Position numbers and translations under genes: made by a program
The notes under the pieces: model-generated
What the model was told of the DNA's origin: nothing
Databases searched by the model: none
What the model saw: the letters and a program-made list of their open reading frames with translations, nothing else
Part shown: positions 1 to 9,957 of the stretch, in pieces
Layout: each line of letters opens with the position of its first letter
Numbering within the stretch: position 1 is the stretch's first letter
Source: Haemophilus quentini
GTDB lineage: Bacteria; Pseudomonadota; Gammaproteobacteria; Enterobacterales; Pasteurellaceae
DNA length: 41,380 nt
Assembly: GCA_001752465.1 (NCBI GenBank)
Contig: MDJB01000014.1
Coordinates: 1 to 41,380 of the forward strand
Direction: 5' to 3'

Positions 1-27
1 ATGTGAGAGTAGGACACCGCCAGGTTA
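1..27 (+). rRNA. rrf: 5S rRNA, 3' end only
   Basis: The first 27 bases match the 3' end of gammaproteobacterial 5S rRNA (compare the E. coli ending GAGAGTAGGGAACTGCCAGG with GAGAGTAGGACACCGCCAGG here). The rest of the gene and the rrn operon lie upstream of the window. The exact 3' end could shift by one or two bases. The identification rests on sequence resemblance, on the terminator just downstream, and on the lack of any reading frame here. Confidence 0.88.
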
Positions 28-70
28 CCAAATACATAAATAGAATGAAGCAGAGTAGAATAAAAGATAA

Positions 71-107
71 GAACCCCAGTTGAAAAGCTAGGTTTTTTGT
101 TTTTTTA
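71..107 (+). terminator. rrn operon terminator
   Basis: An imperfect hairpin (CCAGT 76-80 against GCTAGG 87-92 with one bulged A, plus an outer AA/TT pair) is followed by a T run interrupted by one G. It lies about 45 bases after the 5S end, as expected for an rRNA operon terminator. The stem is weak, so the exact pairing is uncertain. Confidence 0.55.
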
Positions 108-215
108 TAATTTATTCATTATTTAAATAAATAAAACTCTAATTTTAATTTTCAATAAGTAAGTGATTTTTCAACTCATATGAAGTCACATATCCTATAA
201 ATATTTTATTAGCTG

Positions 216-224
216 TGCTACAAT
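216..224 (+). promoter_or_regulatory. extended -10 promoter of def
   Basis: TG-C-TACAAT reads as an extended -10 element (TG 216-217, TACAAT 219-224) about 37 bases before the def start. No good -35 is visible 17 bp upstream, which fits an extended -10 promoter. The rest of 28-260 is AT-rich with no gene. Confidence 0.5.
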
Positions 225-260
225 CTCGCTAAAATTCTACCCTTAAAAACAAGAGAAATT

Positions 261-770
261 ATGACCGCACTTAATGTTTTAATTTATCCTGATGATCACT
301 TAAAGGTTGTCTGTGAGCCTGTTACTGAAGTTAATGATGCAATTCGTAAAATTGTTGATGATATGTTTGATACGATGTATCAAGAGAAAGGTATTGGTTT
401 AGCTGCACCTCAAGTAGATATTTTGCAACGTATTATTACTATTGATGTTGAAGGTGATAAACAAAATCAGATTGTCTTGATTAATCCTGAAATTTTAGTT
501 TCTGAAGGTGAAACGGGAATTGAAGAGGGATGCTTATCCATTCCAGGGTTCCGTGCTTTGGTTCCTCGTAAAGAAAAAGTGAAAGTGAGAGCGTTAGATC
601 GTGATGGTAAAGAATTTACTTTAGATGCGGATGGTTTGCTTGCGATCTGTATTCAACACGAGATCGATCATCTTAATGGAATTTTATTTGTTGATTATCT
701 TTCGCCACTTAAACGCCAACGTATTAAAGAAAAATTGGTGAAATATAAAAAACAAATTGCGAAACAATAA
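261..770 (+). CDS. def: peptide deformylase
   Basis: This cytoplasmic Fe/Zn metallohydrolase removes the formyl group from the N-terminal methionine of nascent proteins. All three family motifs are present: GIGLAAPQ (44-51), EGCLS (89-93, metal ligand Cys91) and HEIDH (133-137, metal ligands His133 and His137, catalytic Glu134). The length of 169 aa equals the usual length of the enterobacterial enzyme. The start ATG has an AAGAGA-type ribosome site upstream. Codons 2-4 are an uptake signal (ATGACCGCACTT), giving the N-terminus MTAL. It precedes fmt, which adds the formyl group to initiator tRNA, as in E. coli. A terminator lies between the two genes, so co-transcription would need read-through. 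Confidence 0.97.
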   Translation: MTALNVLIYPDDHLKVVCEPVTEVNDAIRKIVDDMFDTMYQEKGIGLAAPQVDILQRIITIDVEGDKQNQIVLINPEILVSEGETGIEEGCLSIPGFRALVPRKEKVKVRALDRDGKEFTLDADGLLAICIQHEIDHLNGILFVDYLSPLKRQRIKEKLVKYKKQIAKQ

Positions 771-787
771 GCTTCTGATTCTTAATT

Positions 788-817
788 AAAGTGCGGTTGA
801 TTTTAGCCGCACTTTTT
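788..817 (+). terminator. def terminator from an uptake-signal pair
   Basis: AAAGTGCGG (788-796) pairs with CCGCACTTT (807-815) around a 10-base loop and is followed by further T residues. The left arm is an exact uptake signal (789-797). The right arm differs from it by one base (GCCGCACTT). Confidence 0.75.
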
Positions 818-845
818 CCTATCAATCACCATAACGTAGAACATT

Positions 846-3154
<2,309 letters not shown>

Positions 3155-3162
3155 AGATAGAA

Positions 3163-3966
3163 ATGTTTTCCAATATTGATGTCATTATTCCTTGCTATAA
3201 TGCAGAACAAACGCTATCACGCGCATTGCAGTCCGTATTGTCTCAAACTTATTTGGGGAAAATTTGGTTGATTGATGACGGCTCTAAAGATAACACGTTA
3301 GTTTTGGCGCGAGAATGGGCAGAGCAGTATCCAGAAAAGATAGTTGTTGAGTCTATGCCGAAAAATAGTGGCGTGGCTAAAGCTCGCAATTGGGGAGCGT
3401 TGCAATCAAGTAATGAATTTATTGCTTTTTTAGACGCTGATGATGCTTATGAACAGGGCGCATTAGAAGTTGCGGCTGCGACTTTTCATTTTCAACCAGA
3501 TACCTCAGTGGTACGTTTAGCATTAAAACCAATTGATTTGCCCGCGCGTTACGCTGAACATCCTAATTTTGAGTTTGCATGGCAATATATGCGGATGACT
3601 GGTGGAGGGAATACAGTATTTCGTCGCAATTTTTTCTTGGCATGTGGCGGATTTCCACAAGATAAATTATTTCGTCAATTAGGCGGTGAAGATGGCGCAC
3701 TAGGTATTGCGACAACTAAGATAGCTAAGGTTGCAACGCTATTTAATAATGTTGGCGTACTTAATTATTGCAGAGATGGAATGCATGCAGAACGGCTATT
3801 GGACGCGATTTTATTCCAAAAAGCGCCACAGGAGATTACTGAAGAACAAATGGCGCAGGCTAATGGGGTGACAGATGAAATTTGTCGCCAAATTAACGCA
3901 TTAAAGTGTGGTCTAAATTCATCTGAAATAGGCATTCGTCCTCTTGTATTAGAACGAACGGAGTAA
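3163..3966 (+). CDS. family 2 glycosyltransferase, target unknown
   Basis: A GT-A fold family 2 glycosyltransferase is recognisable from IIPCYNAEQTLSRAL at the N-terminus, the nucleotide-sugar motif IDDGSKDNT, the DXD-like metal motif FLDADD, and a later GGED motif. No membrane segments are evident, so it is probably cytoplasmic and may act on surface glycan or lipooligosaccharide precursors; that role is inference. Two in-frame ATGs exist. I chose 3163 (MFSNIDVIIPCYN, 267 aa) because family members begin close to this motif and an AGAGATAG stretch precedes it. The ATG at 3145 would overlap rsmB by 10 bases. The gene sits between rsmB and trkA, which are adjacent in E. coli, and abuts trkA by 3 bases. 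Confidence 0.85.
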   Translation: MFSNIDVIIPCYNAEQTLSRALQSVLSQTYLGKIWLIDDGSKDNTLVLAREWAEQYPEKIVVESMPKNSGVAKARNWGALQSSNEFIAFLDADDAYEQGALEVAAATFHFQPDTSVVRLALKPIDLPARYAEHPNFEFAWQYMRMTGGGNTVFRRNFFLACGGFPQDKLFRQLGGEDGALGIATTKIAKVATLFNNVGVLNYCRDGMHAERLLDAILFQKAPQEITEEQMAQANGVTDEICRQINALKCGLNSSEIGIRPLVLERTE

Positions 3967-3969
3967 ACG

Positions 3970-5346
3970 ATGAAAATTATTATTTTGGGCGCTGGTCAGG
4001 TAGGAACAACGCTTGCCGAGAATTTGGTTAGTGAAGATAACGATATCACACTCGTTGATAATGAGTCTCCACAGTTACAAGCCTTACAAGAAAAGCATGA
4101 TTTGCGTGTGGTGCAAGGCTCGCCATCATCACCAAAAGTGCTTCGTGATGCAGGTGCGTCCGATGCAGATTTAATGGTTGCCGTAACAGCTTCGGATGAA
4201 ATTAATATGGTAGCCTGCCAAATAGGCTATACATTATTTAATACACCAACGCGTATTGCCCGTATTCGTAATTCAGAATATTTGCGTGAAAAAGATAAGT
4301 TATTCAATGATGAGAATGTACCTATTGATCATTTGATTTCGCCTGAAAATCTTGTGACAGATGAAATTACACGCTTAATTGCTTATCCAGGGGCATTACA
4401 AGTTGCCCATTTTGCTAATAATCGTATTAGCATGGTTGTGGTAAGAGCTTATTATGGTGGTACTTTGGTTGGATATGCGCTTTCCGCATTTCGTGAACAT
4501 ATGCCACATATTGATTGTCGTATTATGTCTATTTTGCGTAACGGCAAACCGATTCGTCCGCAGGGTTCTACTATTGTTGAAGCTGGTGATGAAATTACTT
4601 TTATTTGTGCAACTGAGCATATAAAAGCTGTAATGAGTGAACTTCAACGCTTAGAAAAACCTTATAAACGAGTAATGATTGTTGGGGGCGGAAATGTTGC
4701 CGCTGGCGTTGCGAAATGTTTGGAAAATGTCTGTACTGTAAAATTAATTGAGCGTGATGAAGAACGTGCTAATTTGTTAGCTGAAAAACTTTCAAAAACC
4801 TTGGTTTTTTATGGTGATGCGTCTGATCAAAATTTATTGTTTGAAGAGCATATTGAAAATGTCGATGTGTTCCTTTCATTGAGTAGTGATGATGAGGCGA
4901 ATATTATGTCCGCTTTATTGGCAAAACGTTTGGGTGCCAAGAAGGCAATGGTACTGATTCAACGAATTGCTTATATAAACCTGATTCAAGGTGGAAGTAT
5001 TGATATTGTCGTTTCACCACAGCAAGCGACAATTTCTGCTTTACTTGGACATGTTCGTAAAGGGGATGTGAAAAATGTGGCTACATTACGACATGGTATT
5101 GCTGAAGCCATTGAAATTGTAGCGCATGGTGATGAAAGCACCTCCAATGTGGTCGGGCGTAAAATAGGTGAGTTGCGTTTGCCTATGGGGACAATTATTG
5201 GTGCTTTATTGCGTGAGAATGATGTAATTGTTGCTCGACGCCAAGTTGTGATTGAAGAAGACGATCATGTGGTGATTTATTTGAGTGATAAGAAGAATGT
5301 GCCTGAAATTGAAAAATTGTTCCAGCCAAGTGCATTCTTCATTTAA
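3970..5346 (+). CDS. trkA: Trk potassium uptake regulatory protein TrkA
   Basis: This peripheral membrane NAD(H)-binding regulator of the TrkH/TrkG potassium channels is built from two tandem RCK halves. The first Rossmann motif is GAGQVG (7-12) and the second GGGNVAAG starts near residue 239. Each half ends with an RCK-C domain. The length of 458 aa matches E. coli TrkA exactly as I remember it. It starts 3 bases after the glycosyltransferase stop and is presumably co-transcribed. A weak terminator follows before mscL. Confidence 0.96.
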   Translation: MKIIILGAGQVGTTLAENLVSEDNDITLVDNESPQLQALQEKHDLRVVQGSPSSPKVLRDAGASDADLMVAVTASDEINMVACQIGYTLFNTPTRIARIRNSEYLREKDKLFNDENVPIDHLISPENLVTDEITRLIAYPGALQVAHFANNRISMVVVRAYYGGTLVGYALSAFREHMPHIDCRIMSILRNGKPIRPQGSTIVEAGDEITFICATEHIKAVMSELQRLEKPYKRVMIVGGGNVAAGVAKCLENVCTVKLIERDEERANLLAEKLSKTLVFYGDASDQNLLFEEHIENVDVFLSLSSDDEANIMSALLAKRLGAKKAMVLIQRIAYINLIQGGSIDIVVSPQQATISALLGHVRKGDVKNVATLRHGIAEAIEIVAHGDESTSNVVGRKIGELRLPMGTIIGALLRENDVIVARRQVVIEEDDHVVIYLSDKKNVPEIEKLFQPSAFFI

Positions 5347-5362
5347 CGATTTATTTACTTTT

Positions 5363-5393
5363 AAGAGCGACTCATTATAATAGGCGCTTTTTT
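5363..5393 (+). terminator. trkA terminator
   Basis: AAGAGCG (5363-5369) can pair with CGCTTTT (5385-5391) with one G-U pair and a 15-base loop, followed by more T residues. It is modest in strength and separates the fmt-trkA group from mscL. Confidence 0.5.
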
Positions 5394-5419
5394 ATTCAAT
5401 CTCTAAAGGAAAAATTATT

Positions 5420-5806
5420 ATGAGTTTTATTAAAGAATTTCGCGAATTTGCAATGCGCGGTAATGTTGTAGATATGGCTGTCGGTGTGATTATCGGCGGT
5501 GCGTTTGGTAAGATCGTAAGTTCACTTGTTAGTGATATTTTTATGCCTGTGCTTGGCATTTTAACGGGTGGCATTGATTTCAAAGATATGAAATTTGTAT
5601 TAGCTCAAGCACAAGGCGATGTTCCAGCTGTAACTTTAAACTACGGTGTGTTTATTCAGAATGTGATTGATTTCATTATTATTGCTTTTGCAATCTTTAT
5701 GATGATTAAGGCACTTAATAAAGTGAGAAAACCAGAAGAGAAAAAAGCTGGCCCTACATCAGAAGATTTGCTCACAGAAATTCGTGATTTATTAAAGAAT
5801 AAATAA
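5420..5806 (+). CDS. mscL: large-conductance mechanosensitive channel MscL
   Basis: This inner-membrane tension-gated channel protects against hypo-osmotic shock. The N-terminal amphipathic helix ([15 protein letters not shown]) is followed by TM1 ([21 protein letters not shown]), a periplasmic loop, TM2 (about 76-98, [20 protein letters not shown]) and a charged C-terminal helix with [11 protein letters not shown]. The length of 128 aa is close to the E. coli 136. The trkA-mscL order is conserved with E. coli. The ribosome site is AAAGGAAAA. Confidence 0.97.
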   Translation: MSFIKEFREFAMRGNVVDMAVGVIIGGAFGKIVSSLVSDIFMPVLGILTGGIDFKDMKFVLAQAQGDVPAVTLNYGVFIQNVIDFIIIAFAIFMMIKALNKVRKPEEKKAGPTSEDLLTEIRDLLKNK

Positions 5807-5820
5807 TGAGATTGAAAAAT

Positions 5821-5850
5821 AAAGGTTGGTAAATATGCCAACCTTTTTTT
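5821..5850 (+). terminator. mscL terminator
   Basis: AAAGGTTGG (5821-5829) and CCAACCTTT (5838-5846) form a perfect 9-bp stem with an 8-base loop and a run of seven T residues. It is a textbook intrinsic terminator. Confidence 0.9.
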
Positions 5851-5867
5851 ATTGTTATTTTTTAGGC

Positions 5868-5873
5868 TATAAT
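5868..5873 (+). promoter_or_regulatory. -10 element of sdhE with GC-rich discriminator
   Basis: TATAAT in the context GGCTATAATCGCCCCC lies 27 bases before the sdhE start. The -35 is poor (T-rich). The GC-rich stretch after the -10 resembles a stringent-control discriminator and is almost the same as at the infA promoter (12430). Confidence 0.55.
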
Positions 5874-5900
5874 CGCCCCCTAAAATTTAAGGAATTAAAA

Positions 5901-6158
5901 ATGGAAAAATATAATAAACTCCGTATTGAATGGGATTGCCGCCGAGGAATGTTGGAGTTGGATAAAATCATTATGCCTTTTTATTTGAAGCATTTTGATG
6001 AATTAACAAATGACAAAAAAGATATATTTATTCGTTTATTAGCAAGTACAGATCTGCAGCTGTTTTCTTGGTTTTTTAATCGTGGTCAATCATCAGATTC
6101 AGAAATTCAATCTATGGTGGAATATATCCAAAACGTACAAAAAATCACAACTAATTAA
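5901..6158 (+). CDS. sdhE: succinate dehydrogenase FAD assembly factor SdhE (YgfY family)
   Basis: This small cytoplasmic factor promotes covalent FAD attachment to the flavoprotein subunits of succinate dehydrogenase or fumarate reductase. The family hallmark RRGMLELD, preceded by a short polar N-terminus, is followed by an IMPF motif and a helical bundle (DKKDIFIRLL, LFSWFFNRG), closely matching E. coli SdhE. I chose the ATG at 5901 (85 aa), just after AAGGAATT; an upstream in-frame ATG at 5826 would add 25 hydrophobic residues that read through the mscL terminator and the promoter. It stands just upstream of rpoE; I recall sdhE near rpoE in some other gammaproteobacteria too. Confidence 0.9.
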   Translation: MEKYNKLRIEWDCRRGMLELDKIIMPFYLKHFDELTNDKKDIFIRLLASTDLQLFSWFFNRGQSSDSEIQSMVEYIQNVQKITTN

Positions 6159-6176
6159 AATTATTAAGATACGTAT

Positions 6177-6203
6177 GAACTTTTTTCACACACTTGTGTC
6201 TGA
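6177..6203 (+). promoter_or_regulatory. sigma-E promoter of rpoE
   Basis: GAACTT (6177-6182), a 16-base spacer and TCTGA (6199-6203) match the sigma-E consensus GAACTT-N16-TCTGA exactly. It lies about 60 bases before rpoE, implying autoregulation of the stress sigma factor as in E. coli. Confidence 0.88.
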
Positions 6204-6266
6204 GATTGTAACAAGAGCTTGCTGTCTTGAATATTAAGGCGTGTTAGATATTGGCACAGGAGAAAT

Positions 6267-6845
6267 ATGGCTGAACAGCTAACAGATCAGGCTTTGGTAG
6301 AAAGAGTGCAGCAAGGGGATAAGAAAGCCTTCAATTTGTTGGTTTCTCGTTATCAGAATAAAGTGGCGGGGCTTTTGACTCGCTATGTATCACGTAACGA
6401 TATTCCTGATGTGGTGCAAGAATCCTTTATAAAGGCTTATCGCTCAATTGAATCTTTTCGTGGCGAAAGTGCTTTCTATACATGGCTTTATCGAATTGCC
6501 GTCAATACGGCAAAAAATTATTTAACGGCTCAAGGGCGTCGTCCACCTAATGAAGATATTTTAGCTGAGGATGCTGAAAATTATGATGTGGGTACGCACT
6601 TGCGGGATGTAGATACACCCGAAAATGAAATGTTATCTAGTGAACTTGAACGAATTGTGTTTAGTACGATTCACAGTTTGCCAGAAGATTTAAAAACAGC
6701 AATCACCTTGCGAGAGTTAGAAGGTTTAAGCTATGAAGAGATTGCAGAAATTATGGATTGCCCTGTTGGTACTGTTCGTTCTCGTATTTTCCGCGCAAGG
6801 GAAATTATTGAGAATAAAATTCAGCCACTGATGCAACGCGAATAA
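6267..6845 (+). CDS. rpoE: RNA polymerase sigma-E factor RpoE
   Basis: This extracytoplasmic-function sigma factor runs the response to misfolded outer-membrane proteins. Region 2 (about 20-90) contains DVVQESFIKAYRSIESFRG and FYTWLYRIAVNTAKNYL. Region 4 (about 130-185) contains LPEDLKTAITLRELEGLSYEEIAEIMDCPVGTVRSR in helix-turn-helix form. The length of 192 aa compares with 191 in E. coli, with very high similarity from memory. A GGAG ribosome site precedes the ATG. It is directly followed by the anti-sigma factor rseA and is transcribed from a sigma-E promoter at 6177. Confidence 0.98.
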   Translation: MAEQLTDQALVERVQQGDKKAFNLLVSRYQNKVAGLLTRYVSRNDIPDVVQESFIKAYRSIESFRGESAFYTWLYRIAVNTAKNYLTAQGRRPPNEDILAEDAENYDVGTHLRDVDTPENEMLSSELERIVFSTIHSLPEDLKTAITLRELEGLSYEEIAEIMDCPVGTVRSRIFRAREIIENKIQPLMQRE

Positions 6846-6862
6846 AAATGTCGGAGTTTACT

Positions 6863-7450
6863 ATGCAAAAAGAGCAACTTTCAGCCTATATGGATGGCGA
6901 ACAAGTCGAGGCTGGCTTGACAGATGCTTTATTGAAAGACGAAGAATTACAAGAATCTTGGCAGGCATTCCATGCTGTACGAGCAGTGATGCGTAAAGAA
7001 AGTGATTTGTTTCTAGGGGCTGATTTTACCGCTAAAATGGCAGGTTTAATTGAATCTGAAGAAGTGAAGAAAGTCGATGTCATTGCTGTGTCTCAACCTG
7101 AACCAGAAGATGCACATAATTCTGCATTTATGCAAAAATTAAAAGCGTTCTTTGCGCCAATGACGCAAGTTGCGGTTGCTGCTGGTGTATGTTTAGTGGC
7201 GGTACTTGGTGTTCAATCTTTCAATAATAAAAACGATGCGTCTAATTTACCTGAGACTCCAGTATTGCAAACCTTGCCATTTAATAATGCGGTTCAAGAG
7301 GTGAGCTACAATGCGCCGAGTAAAGATACATTGACATCAGATCAGCTTGAACAAAAAAGTCGCCGTATTGGTGCGATGTTACAGAACTATGAATTACAAC
7401 GTCGTATGCATGCCGATGCATTAAATGTAAGTAGTAATAGTCAGAAATAA
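6863..7450 (+). CDS. rseA: anti-sigma-E factor RseA
   Basis: This single-pass inner-membrane protein holds sigma-E inactive until cleaved by DegS and RseP. The cytoplasmic sigma-binding domain begins MQKEQLSAYMDGE, as in E. coli (MQKEQLSALMDGE). One TM segment lies at about 100-120 (MTQVAVAAGVCLVAVLGVQSF) and a periplasmic tail includes RRIGAMLQNYELQRRMH, the part that contacts RseB. I chose ATG 6863 over the in-frame ATG at 6848 because GGAG (6853-6856) is well spaced for 6863 and the family N-terminus starts there. The length of 195 aa is near the E. coli 216. It follows rpoE by 17 bases. Confidence 0.95.
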   Translation: MQKEQLSAYMDGEQVEAGLTDALLKDEELQESWQAFHAVRAVMRKESDLFLGADFTAKMAGLIESEEVKKVDVIAVSQPEPEDAHNSAFMQKLKAFFAPMTQVAVAAGVCLVAVLGVQSFNNKNDASNLPETPVLQTLPFNNAVQEVSYNAPSKDTLTSDQLEQKSRRIGAMLQNYELQRRMHADALNVSSNSQK

Positions 7451-7476
7451 TACGATTAGTTCAGTTAGTTTATGTT

Positions 7477-7513
7477 AATTCACCACCTAATATGTTATTT
7501 AGCGTGGTGAATT
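7477..7513 (+). terminator. hairpin between rseA and rseB (attenuator or partial terminator)
   Basis: AATTCACCAC (7477-7486) pairs perfectly with GTGGTGAATT (7504-7513). Four more pairs (CTAA 7487-7490 with TTAG 7499-7502) extend it past one bulged C, leaving an 8-base loop. TTT follows the right arm. It could reduce transcription into rseB or stabilise the rpoE-rseA message. Confidence 0.6.
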
Positions 7514-7535
7514 TTTATCCTTTAAATTTATTTTT

Positions 7536-8480
7536 ATGAAAAAAATCGCGTTAAAATTCACCGCACTTTCTCTTTCTTTGCTATTAAGTAGCATTGCTTC
7601 TGCTGAAGAGCTTTCTGCGAAGCAGTCTTTAGATAAAATGACACAAGCATTGGATAATCTCAATTATGAAATTGCTTTTGTTCAAACAACTCCATCAAAT
7701 ATGGATTCTTTTCGCTATCGTCATATTAAGAAAGATAATAAAACTTATGCGCAATTAGTGACGCTTGATGGTCGTCAACAAGAAATTATTCAACGTGATA
7801 ATTTAGTCAGTTATTTTCAGCCAAATACTCAAGCATTTACGCTTAATAGTGGCAATATCGTCGATGCAATACCGGCCATTGTTCGCTCTGATTTTGATAA
7901 ACTTTCTTCAGTTTATGATTTTATAAAAATAGGCAAAGATCGAGTGGCTGGGCGTTTTGCTGACACGATCCGTATCGTCCCTAAAGATGATTTCCGATAT
8001 CAGTATTTAGTGTTTGTCGATGAAGAAAATGGTTTATTATTACGTAGCGATATGCTTGATAGTGAAGGTAAATTACTTGATCAGTTTAGAGTTGTAACGC
8101 TTTATATCGACGATAGACTAAGAGGATTAACGGAGTATATTAACAAAGTCTCAATGCCCCCTTTGTTGAAAGAAAGTAAAAATGAACAAAGTTCAGATAT
8201 AACTTGGTCTGCTGGTTGGGTGCCACAAGGTTTTTCTTTAATTCGGTATACTCAAGAAACATTGGAAAATGAAGTGATAGATAGTGCGCTATATAGCGAT
8301 GGTTTGTTCACTTTTACGCTATTTGTTTCTAACGCAGGCTCAAATGTTTTGCCGGAAAATACTTGGAAACAAGGGGCATATACAATTTATAGTGAAGTGC
8401 GTAGCGGAAAAGAAATTACGTTTATCGGGCAATTGCCCATAGCTGCAGCTAAGCGTATTGTACAAGAAGTTAAATTTTGA
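7536..8480 (+). CDS. rseB: sigma-E regulatory protein RseB
   Basis: This periplasmic sensor binds the RseA tail and blocks DegS-initiated cleavage until displaced by lipopolysaccharide or lipoprotein signals. It has a clear signal peptide with the probable cleavage after SIASA (about residue 23), then an N-terminal LolA/LppX-like beta domain (about 30-200) and a C-terminal domain (about 225-310, ending AAAKRIVQEVKF). The length of 314 aa matches E. coli (318). An uptake signal (7560) sits inside the signal-peptide codons and encodes part of FTALS. The gene is followed by a terminator and the convergent ndh, so no rseC follows as it would in E. coli. Confidence 0.94.
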   Translation: MKKIALKFTALSLSLLLSSIASAEELSAKQSLDKMTQALDNLNYEIAFVQTTPSNMDSFRYRHIKKDNKTYAQLVTLDGRQQEIIQRDNLVSYFQPNTQAFTLNSGNIVDAIPAIVRSDFDKLSSVYDFIKIGKDRVAGRFADTIRIVPKDDFRYQYLVFVDEENGLLLRSDMLDSEGKLLDQFRVVTLYIDDRLRGLTEYINKVSMPPLLKESKNEQSSDITWSAGWVPQGFSLIRYTQETLENEVIDSALYSDGLFTFTLFVSNAGSNVLPENTWKQGAYTIYSEVRSGKEITFIGQLPIAAAKRIVQEVKF

Positions 8481-8482
8481 TA

Positions 8483-8512
8483 AAAAGTGCGGTGATTTTT
8501 CACCGCACTTTT
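8483..8512. terminator. bidirectional rseB/ndh terminator from paired uptake signals
   Basis: AAAAGTGCGGTGA (8483-8495) and TCACCGCACTTTT (8500-8512) form a perfect 13-bp stem with a TTTT loop. Both arms contain exact uptake signals (8485-8493, 8502-8510). It sits between convergent rseB and ndh and has A and T tracts suited to both directions. Confidence 0.88.
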
Positions 8513-8523
8513 GTTTTTAAAGA

Positions 8524-9858
8524 TTAGTGTAATTTTAATCTTGGTTTTAAATAACGATTAAGTTTATCAACCAAAATAATCAATCCAATTTTAATGCAAC
8601 CATGCAAAGCGTGTTGATGCATTCTATATAAGGATACATAGGCAAATTGTGCAAATTTACCCTGAACGGTAAGTGGATTTTTTCCAAATTTATTCGAAAT
8701 ACTGCCTAATGCAGTAAAGCTCGAAAGAGAAACCAAGGTACCTTTATCATTATATTTAAATGCTTTTAATGGTTTTTGCTCAAAAAGTGCAAAGATATTT
8801 TTTGCACAAGCTTTTGCCATTTGGTGTGCGGCTTGAGCTCTTGGCGGGACTAATTTACCGTTTGGTTGCATTAATGCTGCACAGTCACCAATCGCGAAAA
8901 TACTGTCATCCACCGTAGTTTGAAGGGTATCTTTTACCACTAATTGATTGATGCGGTTAAGCTCTAACCCATCAAATTGCTGTGTCACCGTTGAGGTACG
9001 AACACCCGCCGCCCACACAATAAGATCAGCTTTGATTTCTTCGCCATCTTTGGTGATAAGTGTATTTGGTTGGGCTTCCGTGATCATCGTATTTAATTTC
9101 ACGTTCGCGCCCATTTCTTGCAATTCGTCTAATACAGCAGCAGATAAATCTTCTGGCAGAGCTGGCAGTAAGCGAGGCCCTGCTTCAACGAGTGTGACTT
9201 GTAAACAAGAGTTATCAATCTTGCCATAGCCGTAAGAAGATAAATCTTCCGTGGCATGATAAAGCTCCGCAGTTAATTCTACACCAGTTGCACCTCCGCC
9301 AATAATCGCAATATTGACTTTGCTTTCATCCACTAATTTCTGTTTAAATTCTTCTTCACCAATATCATCTAATGCGCGGTTTTCTGAAAATTTAAGGAAT
9401 AATTCCAACATTCTTTGTTGGAAGCGAAGTGCTTGATCAGAGCTATCTAAGAAAATACAGTTATCGGCCACACCTTTTGTATTGAAATCATTCGATTTAC
9501 TACCGATCGCAATCACTAAGTAATCATAAGGAATACGACGCGCAACCACGAGCATATCGCCTTCTTGCCCATAAACAGGAGCAAGTTCAACATATTTTTG
9601 CTCACGATTAATACGTGTGATTGAACCTTGCTCAAAGCTAAAATAGTGGTTTTTACCGTGTGCACGATAACTCAGAGAATCGGTGCCATCATCCATCACA
9701 CCTGTGGCAATTTCATGTAATAAGGGTTTCCAGAAGTGGGTCGCATTGCGATCCACAAGCGTCACTTTAGCCTGTTTTTTGCGACCTAATTTATCGCCTA
9801 AAAATGTCGCTAACTCTATGCCGCCGGCGCCACCGCCAACGATCACGACGTTTTTCAT
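8524..9858 (-). CDS. ndh: type II NADH:ubiquinone oxidoreductase
   Basis: This non-proton-pumping, membrane-peripheral flavoenzyme passes electrons from NADH to quinone. The FAD-binding motif GGGAGGIELATFLG (8-21), a second dinucleotide motif IGGGATGVELTAEL for NADH (about 187-200), and the late FAD motif IFAIGDCAA are all present. An amphipathic C-terminal helix region (LIILVDKLNRYLKPRLKLH) probably anchors it to the inner membrane. The length of 444 aa compares with 434 in E. coli. The ribosome site AGGAGTACTTT precedes the ATG. It is transcribed away from the rsmA-apaH group but on the same strand, and converges with rseB. Confidence 0.96.
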   Translation of the reverse strand: MKNVVIVGGGAGGIELATFLGDKLGRKKQAKVTLVDRNATHFWKPLLHEIATGVMDDGTDSLSYRAHGKNHYFSFEQGSITRINREQKYVELAPVYGQEGDMLVVARRIPYDYLVIAIGSKSNDFNTKGVADNCIFLDSSDQALRFQQRMLELFLKFSENRALDDIGEEEFKQKLVDESKVNIAIIGGGATGVELTAELYHATEDLSSYGYGKIDNSCLQVTLVEAGPRLLPALPEDLSAAVLDELQEMGANVKLNTMITEAQPNTLITKDGEEIKADLIVWAAGVRTSTVTQQFDGLELNRINQLVVKDTLQTTVDDSIFAIGDCAALMQPNGKLVPPRAQAAHQMAKACAKNIFALFEQKPLKAFKYNDKGTLVSLSSFTALGSISNKFGKNPLTVQGKFAQFAYVSLYRMHQHALHGCIKIGLIILVDKLNRYLKPRLKLH

Positions 9859-9957
9859 AAAGTACTCCTAAAAGCAAAATTGTTAAAAATGTTAAACTAA
9901 TGTAATGATAGCATAACAAATAAAAAGACGAAAAAATTTAATGGAAATGACCGCACT

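Noticed and set aside
5826-5900. N-terminal extension of sdhE from an upstream ATG (hydrophobic, could look like a membrane segment)
   Set aside because: It reads through the mscL terminator and the TATAAT promoter, and the SdhE family begins at the ATG at 5901 with its own ribosome site.
8948-9229. Open frame opposite ndh, and many similar frames opposite rpoD, rpoB, rpoC and pgk
   Set aside because: They are antisense to strongly conserved genes, have low-complexity translations and no ribosome sites.
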